Positions 1-9,746 of a stretch of DNA of 64,000 nucleotides are shown piece after piece; position 1 is the stretch's first letter, and every line of letters begins with the position of its first letter. The notes under the pieces are model-generated. The model saw only the letters and a program-made list of their open reading frames with translations. It had not been told where the DNA came from and made no database searches. A program made the position numbers and the translations under genes. The DNA comes from Burkholderia cepacia ATCC 25416 (GTDB lineage Bacteria > Pseudomonadota > Gammaproteobacteria > Burkholderiales > Burkholderiaceae), in assembly GCF_001411495.1 (NCBI RefSeq), contig NZ_CP012981.1:434001-498000 (forward strand). The letters are read 5' to 3'.

Positions 1-1
1 C

Positions 2-1537
2 TACCCGCCCGTTCCGCGGTACGTACCGCCGCAGCACGGCGAAGATGCGCGGGCGGACAATCGCCGTCGCTTCCCCTGTACGTTGACCTCGATGAAGAAC
101 GGGTACTACTGCCACAGCCAGCATCGCGGCCTGCCAAGCCTGCGTCGCCGCGCGCCGTACCCGGTGGCGGAACTCAATGACGAACGGGCGGCGGAACACG
201 GCATCGTCGACGGCGACTGGTGCCTGATCGAAACGACGAACGGCTCGGCACGCTTCAAGGCACGCGTCGTCCCGGAACTCGCCCGCGACGTGATCGTGGC
301 CGAATACGGCTGGTGGCAAGCCTGCGACGAGGTCGGCCAGGATGCGCTCCCGGTGGACGGGCACGACAACAGCAATTTCAACCGCCTCGTCTCGGCGACG
401 AAACTCGATCCGGTCAGCGGATCCTCGCCGCTGCGTTCCGTGCGTTGCCGCATCAGGCTCGACCCGTCGGTCGATCCGTCGCGCCGGTCGTGGAAAGGCC
501 TGCGGGATTTTGTCGTATCCGCCATGCACGAAGAAGCGAGCGGCGTGCGAACCGTCACGTTTCGCGCCGCGGACGGCGGCGCACTGCCGGACTATCTGCC
601 CGGCCAGCACGTGAGCTTGCATGTCCCGTCGCTCGGCGACGGCGGGACGACGCGCGCCTATTCGCTGACGGGCGCCGCCCGCGAAGACGATCGCCGCACG
701 TACTCCATCTCGGTACGCCACCAGAAAGGCCGGACCCGCGACGGCACGGCGTTCGAAGGCGCGATGTCGTCGTACATCCACGGCACGCTCAAGGTCGGCG
801 ACCCCGTGTTGCTCGGTGCGCCCGGCGGGACGTTCGTCGTGCCGCCTGCATCGCGGCAGCCGGTCGTGATGTTCGCCGGCGGCATCGGCATCACGCCCTT
901 CATCTCGTACCTGGAATCGATCCGGGACCAGGCGGACCGCGCGCCGGAGTCGAGACTCTTCTATGCAAACCTGAACAGCACGACCCACGCGTTCCGCGAA
1001 CGCATCGAGACATTGAAGCGGCGGCTGCCGACGCTCGAGGTCGTCAACTGCTACAACCAGCCGCACGACGAAACGCCGGGACACGACTATCAGATGCTCG
1101 GCTACCTGTCGGCCGACGTGGTCGACGACGACCTGATCCGGCGGCGCGCGCGTTTTTTTCTGTGCGGCCCCGAACCGATGATGCAGGCGATTGCGTCGGG
1201 ACTGATCGCGCGCGGCGTACCGCCGTTCGACATATTCAAGGAGGCGTTCAGATCGCCGTCCAGGCCGACGCCCGACCCGTCGAAGCAATACGCGGTGCAG
1301 TTCGCGCGATCGCGTCGCACGGCCACCTGGACAGCTCGCGACGGAAGCCTGCTGTCGTTCGCGGAACGTCTCGGCATCGCATTGCCGAGCGGTTGCCGGG
1401 TCGGGCAATGCGAGAGCTGCGCGGTCAAGGTCATGTCGGGCGAAGTCACGCATTTGAGCGGGCATGGACCGGACGAACCGGACATGTGCCTCGCCTGCCA
1501 GGCCATTCCGGCCACCGACGTCAGCATCGACGCATAA
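2..1537 (+). CDS. Molybdopterin oxidoreductase fused to ferredoxin reductase and 2Fe-2S ferredoxin (5' partial)
   Basis: The reading frame is open to the left edge, so this is the C-terminal 511 residues of a longer protein. The first ~130 residues resemble the molybdopterin dinucleotide-binding domain that ends DMSO reductase-family enzymes. A ferredoxin:NAD(P)H reductase module follows, with RAYSLTG as the flavin-binding motif, GGIGITPF for the nucleotide and CGPEPMM near its end. The last ~85 residues are a plant-type ferredoxin with cysteines in CRVGQCESC and CLAC. The protein probably moves electrons between NAD(P)H and a molybdenum centre without separate carriers. It lies 24 bp before an ornithine cyclodeaminase-like gene and an AtoE-like permease, which suggests catabolism of an amine or acid. 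The substrate cannot be read from this part. Confidence 0.85.
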   Translation, partial: YPPVPRYVPPQHGEDARADNRRRFPCTLTSMKNGYYCHSQHRGLPSLRRRAPYPVAELNDERAAEHGIVDGDWCLIETTNGSARFKARVVPELARDVIVAEYGWWQACDEVGQDALPVDGHDNSNFNRLVSATKLDPVSGSSPLRSVRCRIRLDPSVDPSRRSWKGLRDFVVSAMHEEASGVRTVTFRAADGGALPDYLPGQHVSLHVPSLGDGGTTRAYSLTGAAREDDRRTYSISVRHQKGRTRDGTAFEGAMSSYIHGTLKVGDPVLLGAPGGTFVVPPASRQPVVMFAGGIGITPFISYLESIRDQADRAPESRLFYANLNSTTHAFRERIETLKRRLPTLEVVNCYNQPHDETPGHDYQMLGYLSADVVDDDLIRRRARFFLCGPEPMMQAIASGLIARGVPPFDIFKEAFRSPSRPTPDPSKQYAVQFARSRRTATWTARDGSLLSFAERLGIALPSGCRVGQCESCAVKVMSGEVTHLSGHGPDEPDMCLACQAIPATDVSIDA

Positions 1538-1561
1538 CCCCCGTTCGAGGAAAGGTTCACC

Positions 1562-2497
1562 ATGAAATTTTTCGACGCCGTCGCGACACGCGACGCACTG
1601 GATTTCGAATCGCTGGTCGCACGCCTGCGACAGGCGTTCATCGACGGCTGCCACGTACCGCTTCGCCATGCGCACACACTCCATGCCGACGGCGAAGACG
1701 AAGGCACGGTGCTCATCATGCCCGCGTGGGAAGACAACGGCTACCTGGGCATCAAGACGGTCAACATCTTCCCGGGCAATGCGAGACACGGCATGCCCGG
1801 ACTGCACTCGACCTACGTGCTCTATGACGGGCGGACAGGCCAGCCGCTTGCGCAGCTGGACGGAAACGAAATCACGTCGCGCCGCACCGCGGCTGCGTCT
1901 GCGCTGGCCGCGACCTATCTGGCCCGCCCGGATGCGTCGCGCCTCGTGCTGATGGGGGCCGGCCGGGTCGGCAGCCTGGTTCCGCCCGCCTATCGCAGCC
2001 AGTTGCCGATCTCGGTCGTCGAGGTCTGGGACAGGGATCGCGACGCGGTTGCACGACTGGTCGACGGGCTGACCCGGCTCGGTTTCGATGCCTCACCCGT
2101 CACGAACCTCGAGGCAAGCATCCGTCGCGCGGACGTCGTCACCTGCGCGACGCTTGCGACGGAACCGATTGTCCGCGGCGCGTGGCTCGCACCGGGGTCG
2201 CACCTGGACCTGATCGGCAGCTTTACGCCGCGCATGCGCGAAGCCGACGACGATTGCTTCCGGCAGGCGGAGATTTATGTCGATACGGACGAGGCACCGC
2301 AAAAATCCGGCGACCTTCTGGGTCCGCTCGCACGCAACGTCATTGCGCCCGACCGCCTGAACCGGACACTGACGGCGCTGTGCCGGGGCGAAGCACAGGG
2401 GCGGACGAACGACAGCCAGCGCACCGTGTTCAAGGCGGTCGGCACCGCACTCGAGGATCTGGCCGCGGCCGTTCAAATAGTTGAAAAGACAAACTGA
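1562..2497 (+). CDS. Ornithine cyclodeaminase / mu-crystallin family protein
   Basis: 311 residues, the normal size for the family. The Rossmann motif MGAGRVGS lies near residue 130 after a substrate-binding N-terminal half containing GYLGIKTVN and FPGN, typical of this NAD(P)-dependent group. Members include ornithine cyclodeaminase, alanine dehydrogenase and ketimine reductases, so the exact reaction is uncertain. AGGAAAGG lies a few bases before the ATG. It is 24 bp after the molybdenum reductase fusion, and its end precedes the permease start by only 25 bp, so the three probably form one operon. Confidence 0.85.
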   Translation: MKFFDAVATRDALDFESLVARLRQAFIDGCHVPLRHAHTLHADGEDEGTVLIMPAWEDNGYLGIKTVNIFPGNARHGMPGLHSTYVLYDGRTGQPLAQLDGNEITSRRTAAASALAATYLARPDASRLVLMGAGRVGSLVPPAYRSQLPISVVEVWDRDRDAVARLVDGLTRLGFDASPVTNLEASIRRADVVTCATLATEPIVRGAWLAPGSHLDLIGSFTPRMREADDDCFRQAEIYVDTDEAPQKSGDLLGPLARNVIAPDRLNRTLTALCRGEAQGRTNDSQRTVFKAVGTALEDLAAAVQIVEKTN

Positions 2498-2522
2498 AGC
2501 CGTGACGGGCAAGGAGATCGAA

Positions 2523-3974
2523 ATGAAAGAGCTGATGGACGTGCAGGACTGCGACACGCCGGCGGTCGACCGTGAACGCATGCTGGAGCGGATGGCCGCG
2601 GGCATGGCACGCTGGTCGGAAAAGTGGTTCCCGGACGCCTATATCTTCGCCGCGCTCGCCGTGGTGATCGTGGCGGTGGGCGCACTGGCAGCCGGTGCGC
2701 CGGTCACGCGGGTCGGCATTGCGTTCGGCGATGGCTTCTGGAGTCTTATCCCGTTCACGATGCAGATGGCGATCGTCGCCATCTCGGGCTATGTCGTCGC
2801 GGTGTCGCCGCCCGCATCGAGGCTGATCGATGCGCTCGCGCGCCTGCCGTCGTCCGGGCGCGCATCGGTAACGTTCGTTGCGCTCGTCAGTATCGTCGCA
2901 TCGCTGTTCAACTGGGCGATCAGCCTGATCTTCAGCGGCCTTCTGGTCCGGGCGCTGGCCCGCCGCACCGATCTGCGCATGGATTACCGGGCAGCGGGCG
3001 CGGCGGCCTATCTCGGGATGGGTGCGACGTGGGCGCTGGGATTGAGTTCATCCGCCTCGCAATTGCAGGCAAATCCGGACAGCCTGCCCAAGGCGCTGCT
3101 GGCCATCTCCGGCGTCATTCCCTTCACCGAGACGATCTTTCTCCCGCAGTCGATGCTGATGGCCGCCGTGTTGACCGGCGCGTCGCTGCTGATCGCGTAT
3201 CTGTCCGCGCCCAACGACACACGGGCGAAAACCGCGGCGGAGCTGGGCATCCATCTCGACGAAAGCCATGCGACGCTCGCACGTCCGACCCGCCCAGGGG
3301 ACTGGCTCGAGTACAGTCCGCTCGTCACCATTGCCATCGTGGCGATCGGCGCGATCTGGGCCTGGCACGAGTTCACGACGAAGAATCCGCTGATCGCGAT
3401 CTCGAATCTGAACACGTACAACTTTCTGTTCCTGCTGCTGGGCATGCTGCTGAACTGGCGGCCGAGACGATTCCTCAATGCCGTCGCGCGTTCGGTGCCG
3501 TCTGTTGCGGGTGTGCTGATCCAGTTTCCGCTGTACGGCGGGATCGCCTACATCCTGACAAAGGCGGCGGCACCCGCCGGACTGCCGCTCTCCGATCACC
3601 TCGCCCATTTCTTCGTTGCGATGTCGTCGCATGCGTCGTTTCCCGCAGTGATGGGCGTGTATTCGGCCGTGCTCGGGTTCTTCGTGCCGTCCGGCGGCGG
3701 AAAGTGGATCATCGAGGCGCCGTATGTCATCGAGGCGGCGAAACTGCTGCAGGTTCATCTGGGCTGGGCCGTGACGGTCTACAACGCTGCCGAGGCGTTG
3801 CCGAACCTGATCAACCCGTTCTGGATGCTGCCGCTACTCGGGGTGCTCGGGTTGCGTGCCCGCGACATTGTCGGTTTCACGTTCACGCAACTCGCGGTTC
3901 ACCTGCCGCTCGTGATCTTCATGCTCTGGGCGCTCGCGGGCACGCTCGCCTACCATCCGCCCGTCATGCCGTAA
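2523..3974 (+). CDS. AtoE-type short-chain fatty acid permease
   Basis: 483 residues with about a dozen hydrophobic segments, resembling the short-chain fatty acid transporter family (AtoE). The cytoplasmic N-terminus holds two acidic/basic turns before the first membrane segment (YIFAALAVVIVAVGALAAG). The conserved-looking loop PSGGGKWIIEAPYV near the C-terminal third is typical of the family. An upstream in-frame ATG at 2481 exists, but AAGGAG at 2511-2516 sits 6 bp before the ATG at 2523, so I chose the latter. As the third gene of the putative operon it would import the organic acid handled by the preceding enzymes. Confidence 0.85.
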   Translation: MKELMDVQDCDTPAVDRERMLERMAAGMARWSEKWFPDAYIFAALAVVIVAVGALAAGAPVTRVGIAFGDGFWSLIPFTMQMAIVAISGYVVAVSPPASRLIDALARLPSSGRASVTFVALVSIVASLFNWAISLIFSGLLVRALARRTDLRMDYRAAGAAAYLGMGATWALGLSSSASQLQANPDSLPKALLAISGVIPFTETIFLPQSMLMAAVLTGASLLIAYLSAPNDTRAKTAAELGIHLDESHATLARPTRPGDWLEYSPLVTIAIVAIGAIWAWHEFTTKNPLIAISNLNTYNFLFLLLGMLLNWRPRRFLNAVARSVPSVAGVLIQFPLYGGIAYILTKAAAPAGLPLSDHLAHFFVAMSSHASFPAVMGVYSAVLGFFVPSGGGKWIIEAPYVIEAAKLLQVHLGWAVTVYNAAEALPNLINPFWMLPLLGVLGLRARDIVGFTFTQLAVHLPLVIFMLWALAGTLAYHPPVMP

Positions 3975-4048
3975 CGCGCGGCGCGTTCACGGCATCGCGA
4001 CGATCGATCGGCTTCACGCCCGTCGTGCCGCGCGCGGTGCACCTGGCA

Positions 4049-7000
4049 TCAATGGAACTCGCGGCTCGACGTGCGCAGGCCGCCGAGCAGCGGCGTCAGA
4101 TCCTCGAAATGCTGCGCGACGAGGTGCCTCACGTCGCTCGCGACCTGCCACACGCCGGACACGGCGAGCAGCCGCGAATCGAGGGTTTCGCGGCGCTGCC
4201 GCGCGAGCAGCTCGGGCCGGACGATCAGGTTCACGCAGCCGGTTTCGTCCTCGAGCGTCATGAACATCACGCCTTTCGCGGTGCCCGGCATCTGCCGCGC
4301 GGTCACGAGCCCGCACGCGCGCGCGAGCCGGCCGTCGGGCCGGTCGTGCAGTTCGGCCGCGGACGACAGCCGCCGCGCACGCAGCTCGGACCGCAGCAGC
4401 GCGACGGGGTGGCGGTTCAGCGTGAGGCCGGTGGTGTGATAGTCGGCGAGGATGTCGTCGGCTTCCGACGGCGCGCCGAGTGCCGGCTTCTCCGCTTCGT
4501 CGATCGGGGCGGTCGCGAGCAGGTCGCGCTCGGGTGCTGCGGCAACCGCTTGCCACAGCGCATCGCGGCGGTGGCCGGCGAGGGTCGCGAGCGCGTTCGC
4601 GGCGGCGAGCGCCTCGAGATCGCGGCGCTCGAGCCGCGCGCGGCGCGCGAGGGTGTCGACGTTGTCGAAGGGGCCCGCCGCGCGTGCGGCTTCGATCCTG
4701 CGGACAGCGGCTTCTCCCAGACCGCTCACGAGCGACAGCCCGAGCCGGACGGCCGGCTGTCCGTGCGGAGGCGGCTGGCCGGGCAGCGCTTCGAGCGATG
4801 CCTCCCAGCCGCTTTGCGTGACGTCGATCGGCAGGACCTGCACGCCGTGACGCTTCGCATCCTGCACGAGTTGCGACGGCGGATAGAAACCCATCGGCTG
4901 GCTGTTCAGCAATGCGGCGAGGAAGATCGCCGGTTCGTGGCATTTGAGCCAGCTGCTGGCGTAGGCCAGCTTCGCGAAGCTCGCCGCGTGGCTCTCGGGG
5001 AAACCGTATTCGCCGAAGCCCTTGATCTGCTCGAAGATCTGTTCGGCAAATTCACGCGCGTAGCCGCGTTCGAGCATGCCGTGGACGATCTTGTCGTGAT
5101 ACTTCTCGAGATTGCCCTTGCGCTTCCATGCAGCCATCGCGCGACGCAATTCATCCGCTTCGCCGGGTGTGAAACCCGCGGCGACGATCGCGATCTGCAT
5201 GACCTGTTCCTGAAAGATCGGCACGCCAAGCGTACGAACGAGCACCTCCTCGAGTGCCTCGCTCGGATACGTCACCTCGCCCTCTTCCTCGCCAGCGATG
5301 ATCCTGCGCCGCTTCAGGTACGGATGCACCGCACCGCCCTGGATCGGCCCCGGCCGAACGATCGATACCTGGATCACGAGATCGTAGTAGTTGCGCGGCC
5401 GCAGGCGCGGCAACATCGACATCTGCGCGCGCGATTCGATCTGGAACACGCCGACCGTATCGGCGCGGCAGATCATGTCGTAGGTTGCTTCGTCACCCTG
5501 CGGAATGTGTTTCAACGTGAATGGCTCGCCGTTCGGTTCCAGCGGCCCGCGCCATGCGGTGCGCATGTCGAACGCGCGATGCAGCGCCGACAGCATGCCG
5601 AGCGCGAGCACGTCGACCTTCATCAGCTTGAGCGATTCGAGATCGTCTTTATCCCACTGGATCACGCGCCGCCCGTCCATTGCAGCGTTCTCGACGGGCA
5701 CGAGTCGTGTGAGCTTGCCTCGACTGATCACGAAGCCGCCCGAGTGCTGCGACAGGTGGCGCGGAAAGTTGAGCAATCGCCCCGACAATTCGGCCCATGC
5801 GCGAATCATCGGCGTCGCCGGGTCGAGCCCGGTCGTCGCGAATTGCTGCAGCAGATCACGGCTGCCATCGAACCAGCGATGCCCCTTCGCGACGCGATCG
5901 ATCAGCATCGGATCGACACCGAGCGCCTTGCCGGTTTCGCGCAACACGCCGCGCGGACGATACGTCGATACGGCGGCGGCGAGTGCGGCGCGGTCGTGTC
6001 CGTATTTTTCGTAGATGTGCTGAATCACTTCTTCCCGACGCTGATGCTCGAAGTCGACGTCGATATCGGGCGGCTCGCCACGCTCCGCGCTGATGAAACG
6101 CTCGAACAGCATCGTGCTCTGATCGGGGTCGACCTCGGTGATACCGAGGCAATAGCAGACGACCGAGTTTGCCGCCGAGCCCCGGCCCTGACACAGGATG
6201 TTCCGGCTGCGCGCGAATTTGACGATGTCGTAGACCGTCAGGAAGAACGGTTCATAGCTCAGCTTTGCGATCAGGTCGAGTTCATACCGGATCTGCTTCG
6301 CCACTTTCTCCGGCATCCCCTGCGGATAACGCTCGGCCGCCCCTGCCTCGGTTTCCTGTTTCAGATAGCTCGTAGGCGTGAGCCCCTTCGGCACGATCTC
6401 GTCGGGATACTCGTAGCGCAGCGAATCGAGTTCGAAATGACAAGCATCGAGCATCGCGCACGTTTCCGCGATCTCCTCCGGCGAAAACAGCTTCCCGATC
6501 CGCCCGCGCGCACGCAGATGCTGCTCCGCATTCGGCGCGAGCGCATAACCGCATTCCGCGACAGGCATCCCGACACGAATCGCCGTCATCACGTCCTGCA
6601 GTTCCTTGCACGAGCGCCGGTGCATCGTCACGTCGCCGAGTGCGACGATGCGCACGCCGCGCCGCTCGCCCGCCGCACGAATCTCCTCGCGCTGCGCACC
6701 GTCCAGCGCGCGCTGCAACTGCACGAGCCCGAGCCGCGCACGCTCGCCGAACGTCGCGCGAAACCACGCGACCTGTGCATCGAGCACGTCCGCCCGCACC
6801 GGATACGTGGGCACGAGAATCGCGAAGCAGTCCGGCATGCCGCGCAGGTGTGCGAATGCCTCGGGCGGCCTCGACAGCATGTGCGACGTCAGCGTGTAAG
6901 TCCCCTTCGGCGCTTCCATCCGCCGCCACGAAATCAGCTCGGACAGGTTGCCGTAGCCTTCCCGACTCTGCGCGAGCAGCACGAGCCCGAACGCGCCGGG

Positions 7001-7267
7001 GCCCGGATCGTGGCCCGGTGCGACTTCATCCGGTGTGACTTCGAAGTACGAACCGATGACGAGCGGCAACCCTTTCGCCTTCGCCGCGACGTGCATGCGC
7101 GGTGCACCGGCGAGCGAGCATTCGTCGGTGATCGCGATCCCGCGATAGCCGAGTTCCGCCGCACGCTCGACCAGTTCTTCCGCATGCGACGCGCCATGCA
7201 GGAACGAAAAGTTCGAACGGCAGAACAACTCCGCGTAATCGGGCAGCCAGCTGAATTCCGCAACCAT
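4049..7267 (-). CDS. dnaE2: Error-prone DNA polymerase DnaE2
   Basis: 1072 residues of a C-family polymerase. The N-terminal PHP domain begins with FSFLHGASHAEEL, a DnaE2-like variant. The catalytic aspartates lie in PPDIDVDFEHQ near residue 400, and an OB-fold forms the last ~100 residues. The length is shorter than replicative DnaE, as expected. It is translated from an ATG 6 bp after the imuB stop, so the two are probably coupled. With ImuA and ImuB it forms the damage-induced mutasome that replicates past lesions with low fidelity. Expression should follow the LexA box at 9434. Confidence 0.96.
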   Translation of the reverse strand: MVAEFSWLPDYAELFCRSNFSFLHGASHAEELVERAAELGYRGIAITDECSLAGAPRMHVAAKAKGLPLVIGSYFEVTPDEVAPGHDPGPGAFGLVLLAQSREGYGNLSELISWRRMEAPKGTYTLTSHMLSRPPEAFAHLRGMPDCFAILVPTYPVRADVLDAQVAWFRATFGERARLGLVQLQRALDGAQREEIRAAGERRGVRIVALGDVTMHRRSCKELQDVMTAIRVGMPVAECGYALAPNAEQHLRARGRIGKLFSPEEIAETCAMLDACHFELDSLRYEYPDEIVPKGLTPTSYLKQETEAGAAERYPQGMPEKVAKQIRYELDLIAKLSYEPFFLTVYDIVKFARSRNILCQGRGSAANSVVCYCLGITEVDPDQSTMLFERFISAERGEPPDIDVDFEHQRREEVIQHIYEKYGHDRAALAAAVSTYRPRGVLRETGKALGVDPMLIDRVAKGHRWFDGSRDLLQQFATTGLDPATPMIRAWAELSGRLLNFPRHLSQHSGGFVISRGKLTRLVPVENAAMDGRRVIQWDKDDLESLKLMKVDVLALGMLSALHRAFDMRTAWRGPLEPNGEPFTLKHIPQGDEATYDMICRADTVGVFQIESRAQMSMLPRLRPRNYYDLVIQVSIVRPGPIQGGAVHPYLKRRRIIAGEEEGEVTYPSEALEEVLVRTLGVPIFQEQVMQIAIVAAGFTPGEADELRRAMAAWKRKGNLEKYHDKIVHGMLERGYAREFAEQIFEQIKGFGEYGFPESHAASFAKLAYASSWLKCHEPAIFLAALLNSQPMGFYPPSQLVQDAKRHGVQVLPIDVTQSGWEASLEALPGQPPPHGQPAVRLGLSLVSGLGEAAVRRIEAARAAGPFDNVDTLARRARLERRDLEALAAANALATLAGHRRDALWQAVAAAPERDLLATAPIDEAEKPALGAPSEADDILADYHTTGLTLNRHPVALLRSELRARRLSSAAELHDRPDGRLARACGLVTARQMPGTAKGVMFMTLEDETGCVNLIVRPELLARQRRETLDSRLLAVSGVWQVASDVRHLVAQHFEDLTPLLGGLRTSSREFH

Positions 7268-7273
7268 GACCGT

Positions 7274-8779
7274 TCACCCGAACAGGCCGTGCAGGAACCA
7301 GCGCGGCTCGGCCTCGCGCGCTGCCCGCTCCTTGAACACCCAGTAGCACGCACCGGTTTCGTCCTGCGCGACGTGGTAATCGCGTGCGGCGAGCTGGCCA
7401 TCGAACCACCCGGCCTCGATCCGTTCCACCGACGACATCATCCTGAGCGGCGTATGAAACACCGGCCGCTCCCCCCGCATCAACAGCGGCAGCGGCTCGT
7501 CCAGCAACCATGCGGGCCTCGGCGGCACGGCCGGCGGCCCGCCGGCCGGCTTGCCGGCCTGCGCATCGAGCGGCAGCCAGCGGTTCGCGGCCTCGGGCCG
7601 GTGATCGGCAACGGGTGCCGCGCGCAGCACGTTCTCCGCGCCGAGCCGTGCGACCAGCAGCTCGAACAGCCGCGCGCGCGTCTCTTTCGTGCCGCCCGGC
7701 TCGGGGAAAAGATCGTCGGCCGGCGGCGCGACCGATTCGACGCGCGTGGCCTTCAGACGCACCGCGATCACCGCGGCCGGCAACTCGACGCGCGCGAGCC
7801 GCTCGCCGAGCAGCCGCATGAAGTGCGTCTCGTCGCGCACGGGTGCGGCGAACGCGAGTTCGAGCGGCGTCGGCGGCACGGCCTGGCGGCCGCGCTCGTG
7901 TTCGAGATCGAACGTCATCGCGGCCAGCGACAGCTGCCGTGCGGCCAGCCAGCCGCACAGCTGCACGACGAGCCGCCGCGCGGCGAACAGCACGGCTTCC
8001 GCGTATTCGACGCGCTCCGGCAATTCGAGCCGCACGTCGAACACGGGCGGCACCGCCATCCATGCGAGCGGCTCGACCGCATCGCCGTACGCGCGATCGA
8101 GCGCGGCCAGCAACGCGGGACCGCAGCGGCGCTGCAGCCCCGCGCGCGGCAGGTTGCGCAGGTCGGCGAGCGTGCGGCAGCCGAGGCCGTCGAACCAGCC
8201 CGCATACGGACGCGCATCGGGCAGCAGCACGCACGGCAGCCTGTCGAGCGAACGCACGAGCGACACCTGGCCGGCGACGCGGCGCCGGATGCGTGCACGG
8301 GCCGACACGCGCGCGAGCAGCCACGCGCCCCGCCCGGTCGGCGCGGCGGACAGGCGCGCCGCATAGCCGAGCGCCGCGAGCGTCGCGCGCACCTGTCGGC
8401 ACAGCGACGGCAGGCCGCCGAACAGGCGCAGGCTCGGGCCGACGTCGACGATCAGCGTGGCTTCGTCGTCGAGCGCGACGCACGGCGAAAAGCGCAGCAA
8501 CGCGAGCGCGACCGCGCGCAGCGCATCGGCCTCGCGCGCGGGGTCGCGTTCGACGAGCCGCGTGTGCGGCGCGAGCGTGAGCACGCCGCCGCGCTTCATG
8601 CCCGCGCGCACGCCCTGCCGGCGCGCGGGCGCATCGGCGATCAGCACGACACCCTGCTCGAGCACCGCGCAGCCTGCTTCGTCCGCTTCGTCTACGCGTT
8701 GCGCCGCGCCGTCAGACGGCGGCGGGGCGCACACGTCGAGCGGCAGGCGCGGCAGATGGATGCCGAGCAAGACGCGCAT
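7274..8779 (-). CDS. imuB: ImuB, Y-family polymerase-like mutasome protein
   Basis: 501 residues from the ATG at 8779 (MRVLLGIHLPRLPLD). The frame is open further upstream, but that extension lies inside imuA and lacks family character. The protein resembles Y-family polymerases, yet the position where these carry a metal-binding aspartate reads GIHLPRL, as in catalytically dead ImuB. Known ImuB proteins act as clamp-binding scaffolds for DnaE2. The gene overlaps the end of imuA by 68 bp and is followed after 6 bp by dnaE2, so all three should be co-translated. Confidence 0.92.
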   Translation of the reverse strand: MRVLLGIHLPRLPLDVCAPPPSDGAAQRVDEADEAGCAVLEQGVVLIADAPARRQGVRAGMKRGGVLTLAPHTRLVERDPAREADALRAVALALLRFSPCVALDDEATLIVDVGPSLRLFGGLPSLCRQVRATLAALGYAARLSAAPTGRGAWLLARVSARARIRRRVAGQVSLVRSLDRLPCVLLPDARPYAGWFDGLGCRTLADLRNLPRAGLQRRCGPALLAALDRAYGDAVEPLAWMAVPPVFDVRLELPERVEYAEAVLFAARRLVVQLCGWLAARQLSLAAMTFDLEHERGRQAVPPTPLELAFAAPVRDETHFMRLLGERLARVELPAAVIAVRLKATRVESVAPPADDLFPEPGGTKETRARLFELLVARLGAENVLRAAPVADHRPEAANRWLPLDAQAGKPAGGPPAVPPRPAWLLDEPLPLLMRGERPVFHTPLRMMSSVERIEAGWFDGQLAARDYHVAQDETGACYWVFKERAAREAEPRWFLHGLFG

Positions 8780-9419
8780 AGCGGCTCTCCACGATGGGCG
8801 ACGGCAGGTCGAGCACGAGCGGCTCGCCGCGTGCGGGGCCGCGACGCTTGACGATGTCGAGCGACACGCCGCCCGGCACCGGATACAGCGCGACACGCAG
8901 CACGGCCGGCGACGGTTGCCGCGCGGCCGACAGCGGACGCAGCATCACGAACAGCGTGTCGCCCGTGCGCGCGGCCGCGAGATGCAGGCGCCGCAGCGCA
9001 TCGGGCCGCGCATCCTGCCAGAGCAGCAGCGCGCCGCAGCACCCCGTCTTGAGCGCCTGCTCGGCGGCCCACAGCGCATCGGTGCGGCTGCCGGCGCGCA
9101 GCCACAGCAGCGCGTCGGACGGTACGCCGAGGCTGGCGAGCGCGGTTGCATGCGGCGCTTGAGGCGGCGCGACGAGCGCAAGCGGACGGCGCGCGCTGAC
9201 GGTGCGTGCGAGCGCGGGCGCGAGCAGCCGCATCTCGCCGCAGCCCGGCTGCGCGGCCAGCAGTTCGACGAGCCCGCCGACCGGCCAGCCGCCGCCCGGC
9301 AGCTCGGCCGACAGCGGGGCGAAGCCGGTATCGATCGTGCGCGGGCCGCCGCGCGCGAGCTGGGAACCGCGCCACAGCGACGGATGAAGGGATTCGGGAG
9401 AAATGGAGGATGCGAGCAT
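8712..9419 (-). CDS. imuA: ImuA, RecA-like mutasome accessory protein
   Basis: About 235 residues. The fold looks RecA-like (GGGWPVGGLVELLAAQPGCG resembles a RecA Walker A region lacking the usual lysine/serine). First gene of the imuA-imuB-dnaE2 cassette. A GTG at 9431 is also in frame, but it would begin only 2 bases from the LexA box and leave no room for a ribosome site, so I chose the ATG at 9419. The protein is required with ImuB for DnaE2-dependent mutagenesis in bacteria that carry this cassette. Confidence 0.88.
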   Translation of the reverse strand: MLASSISPESLHPSLWRGSQLARGGPRTIDTGFAPLSAELPGGGWPVGGLVELLAAQPGCGEMRLLAPALARTVSARRPLALVAPPQAPHATALASLGVPSDALLWLRAGSRTDALWAAEQALKTGCCGALLLWQDARPDALRRLHLAAARTGDTLFVMLRPLSAARQPSPAVLRVALYPVPGGVSLDIVKRRGPARGEPLVLDLPSPIVESRYARLARHPSAAPAARRVRPAAV

Positions 9420-9433
9420 GACGCCACCCACAA

Positions 9434-9449
9434 CTGTATGGATATACAG
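9434..9449. promoter_or_regulatory. LexA (SOS) box of the imuA-imuB-dnaE2 operon
   Basis: CTGTATGGATATACAG fits the CTGT-N8-ACAG consensus of E. coli-type LexA exactly. It lies 15 bp before the imuA ATG, where it would block the promoter until LexA is cleaved after DNA damage. Confidence 0.92.
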
Positions 9450-9746
9450 TATATGGCAATGCGCTCGCGTCGCACAGCACCGGCGCGAAACCGGTTTTCG
9501 TCAGAGGAAAAACGACGGGAAAGCCGGCGCGGCCGTCATGTTACGCCGCACCGGAGCGGGTGTGGCCGGATCGTACCACCCGAATGCGCGCCACCGTCAT
9601 CCGGGCCGAATTGCCGACCCGCCGCGCCACCCCAATTCGTCGGGCCGATTTGTCGACCCGACCCGACTCGCCGGGCCGGCACGCCACCCCTCACGCGAAC
9701 CGGCACGATGCAACACCCCGCGCCGCGCCGGCCCGCCAGCCGCCCG
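9450..9746. other. Non-coding spacer upstream of the SOS cassette
   Basis: About 300 bp between the LexA box and the stop of the ABC ATPase gene. It is GC-rich with loosely repeated motifs such as CCGACCCG and CGGGCCGA. I see no convincing gene, terminator or RNA in it. Promoter elements for imuA must lie at its left end around the LexA box. Confidence 0.5.

Noticed and set aside
2624..8851. Very long plus-strand open frame of 2075 codons
   Set aside because: It runs antisense through dnaE2 and imuB and is rich in Arg/His/Ala, the usual mirror of GC-rich codon bias. The minus-strand genes have clear motifs.
9417..9431. GTG at 9431 as imuA start
   Set aside because: It would begin 2 bases from the LexA box with no room for a ribosome site; the ATG at 9419 is better.
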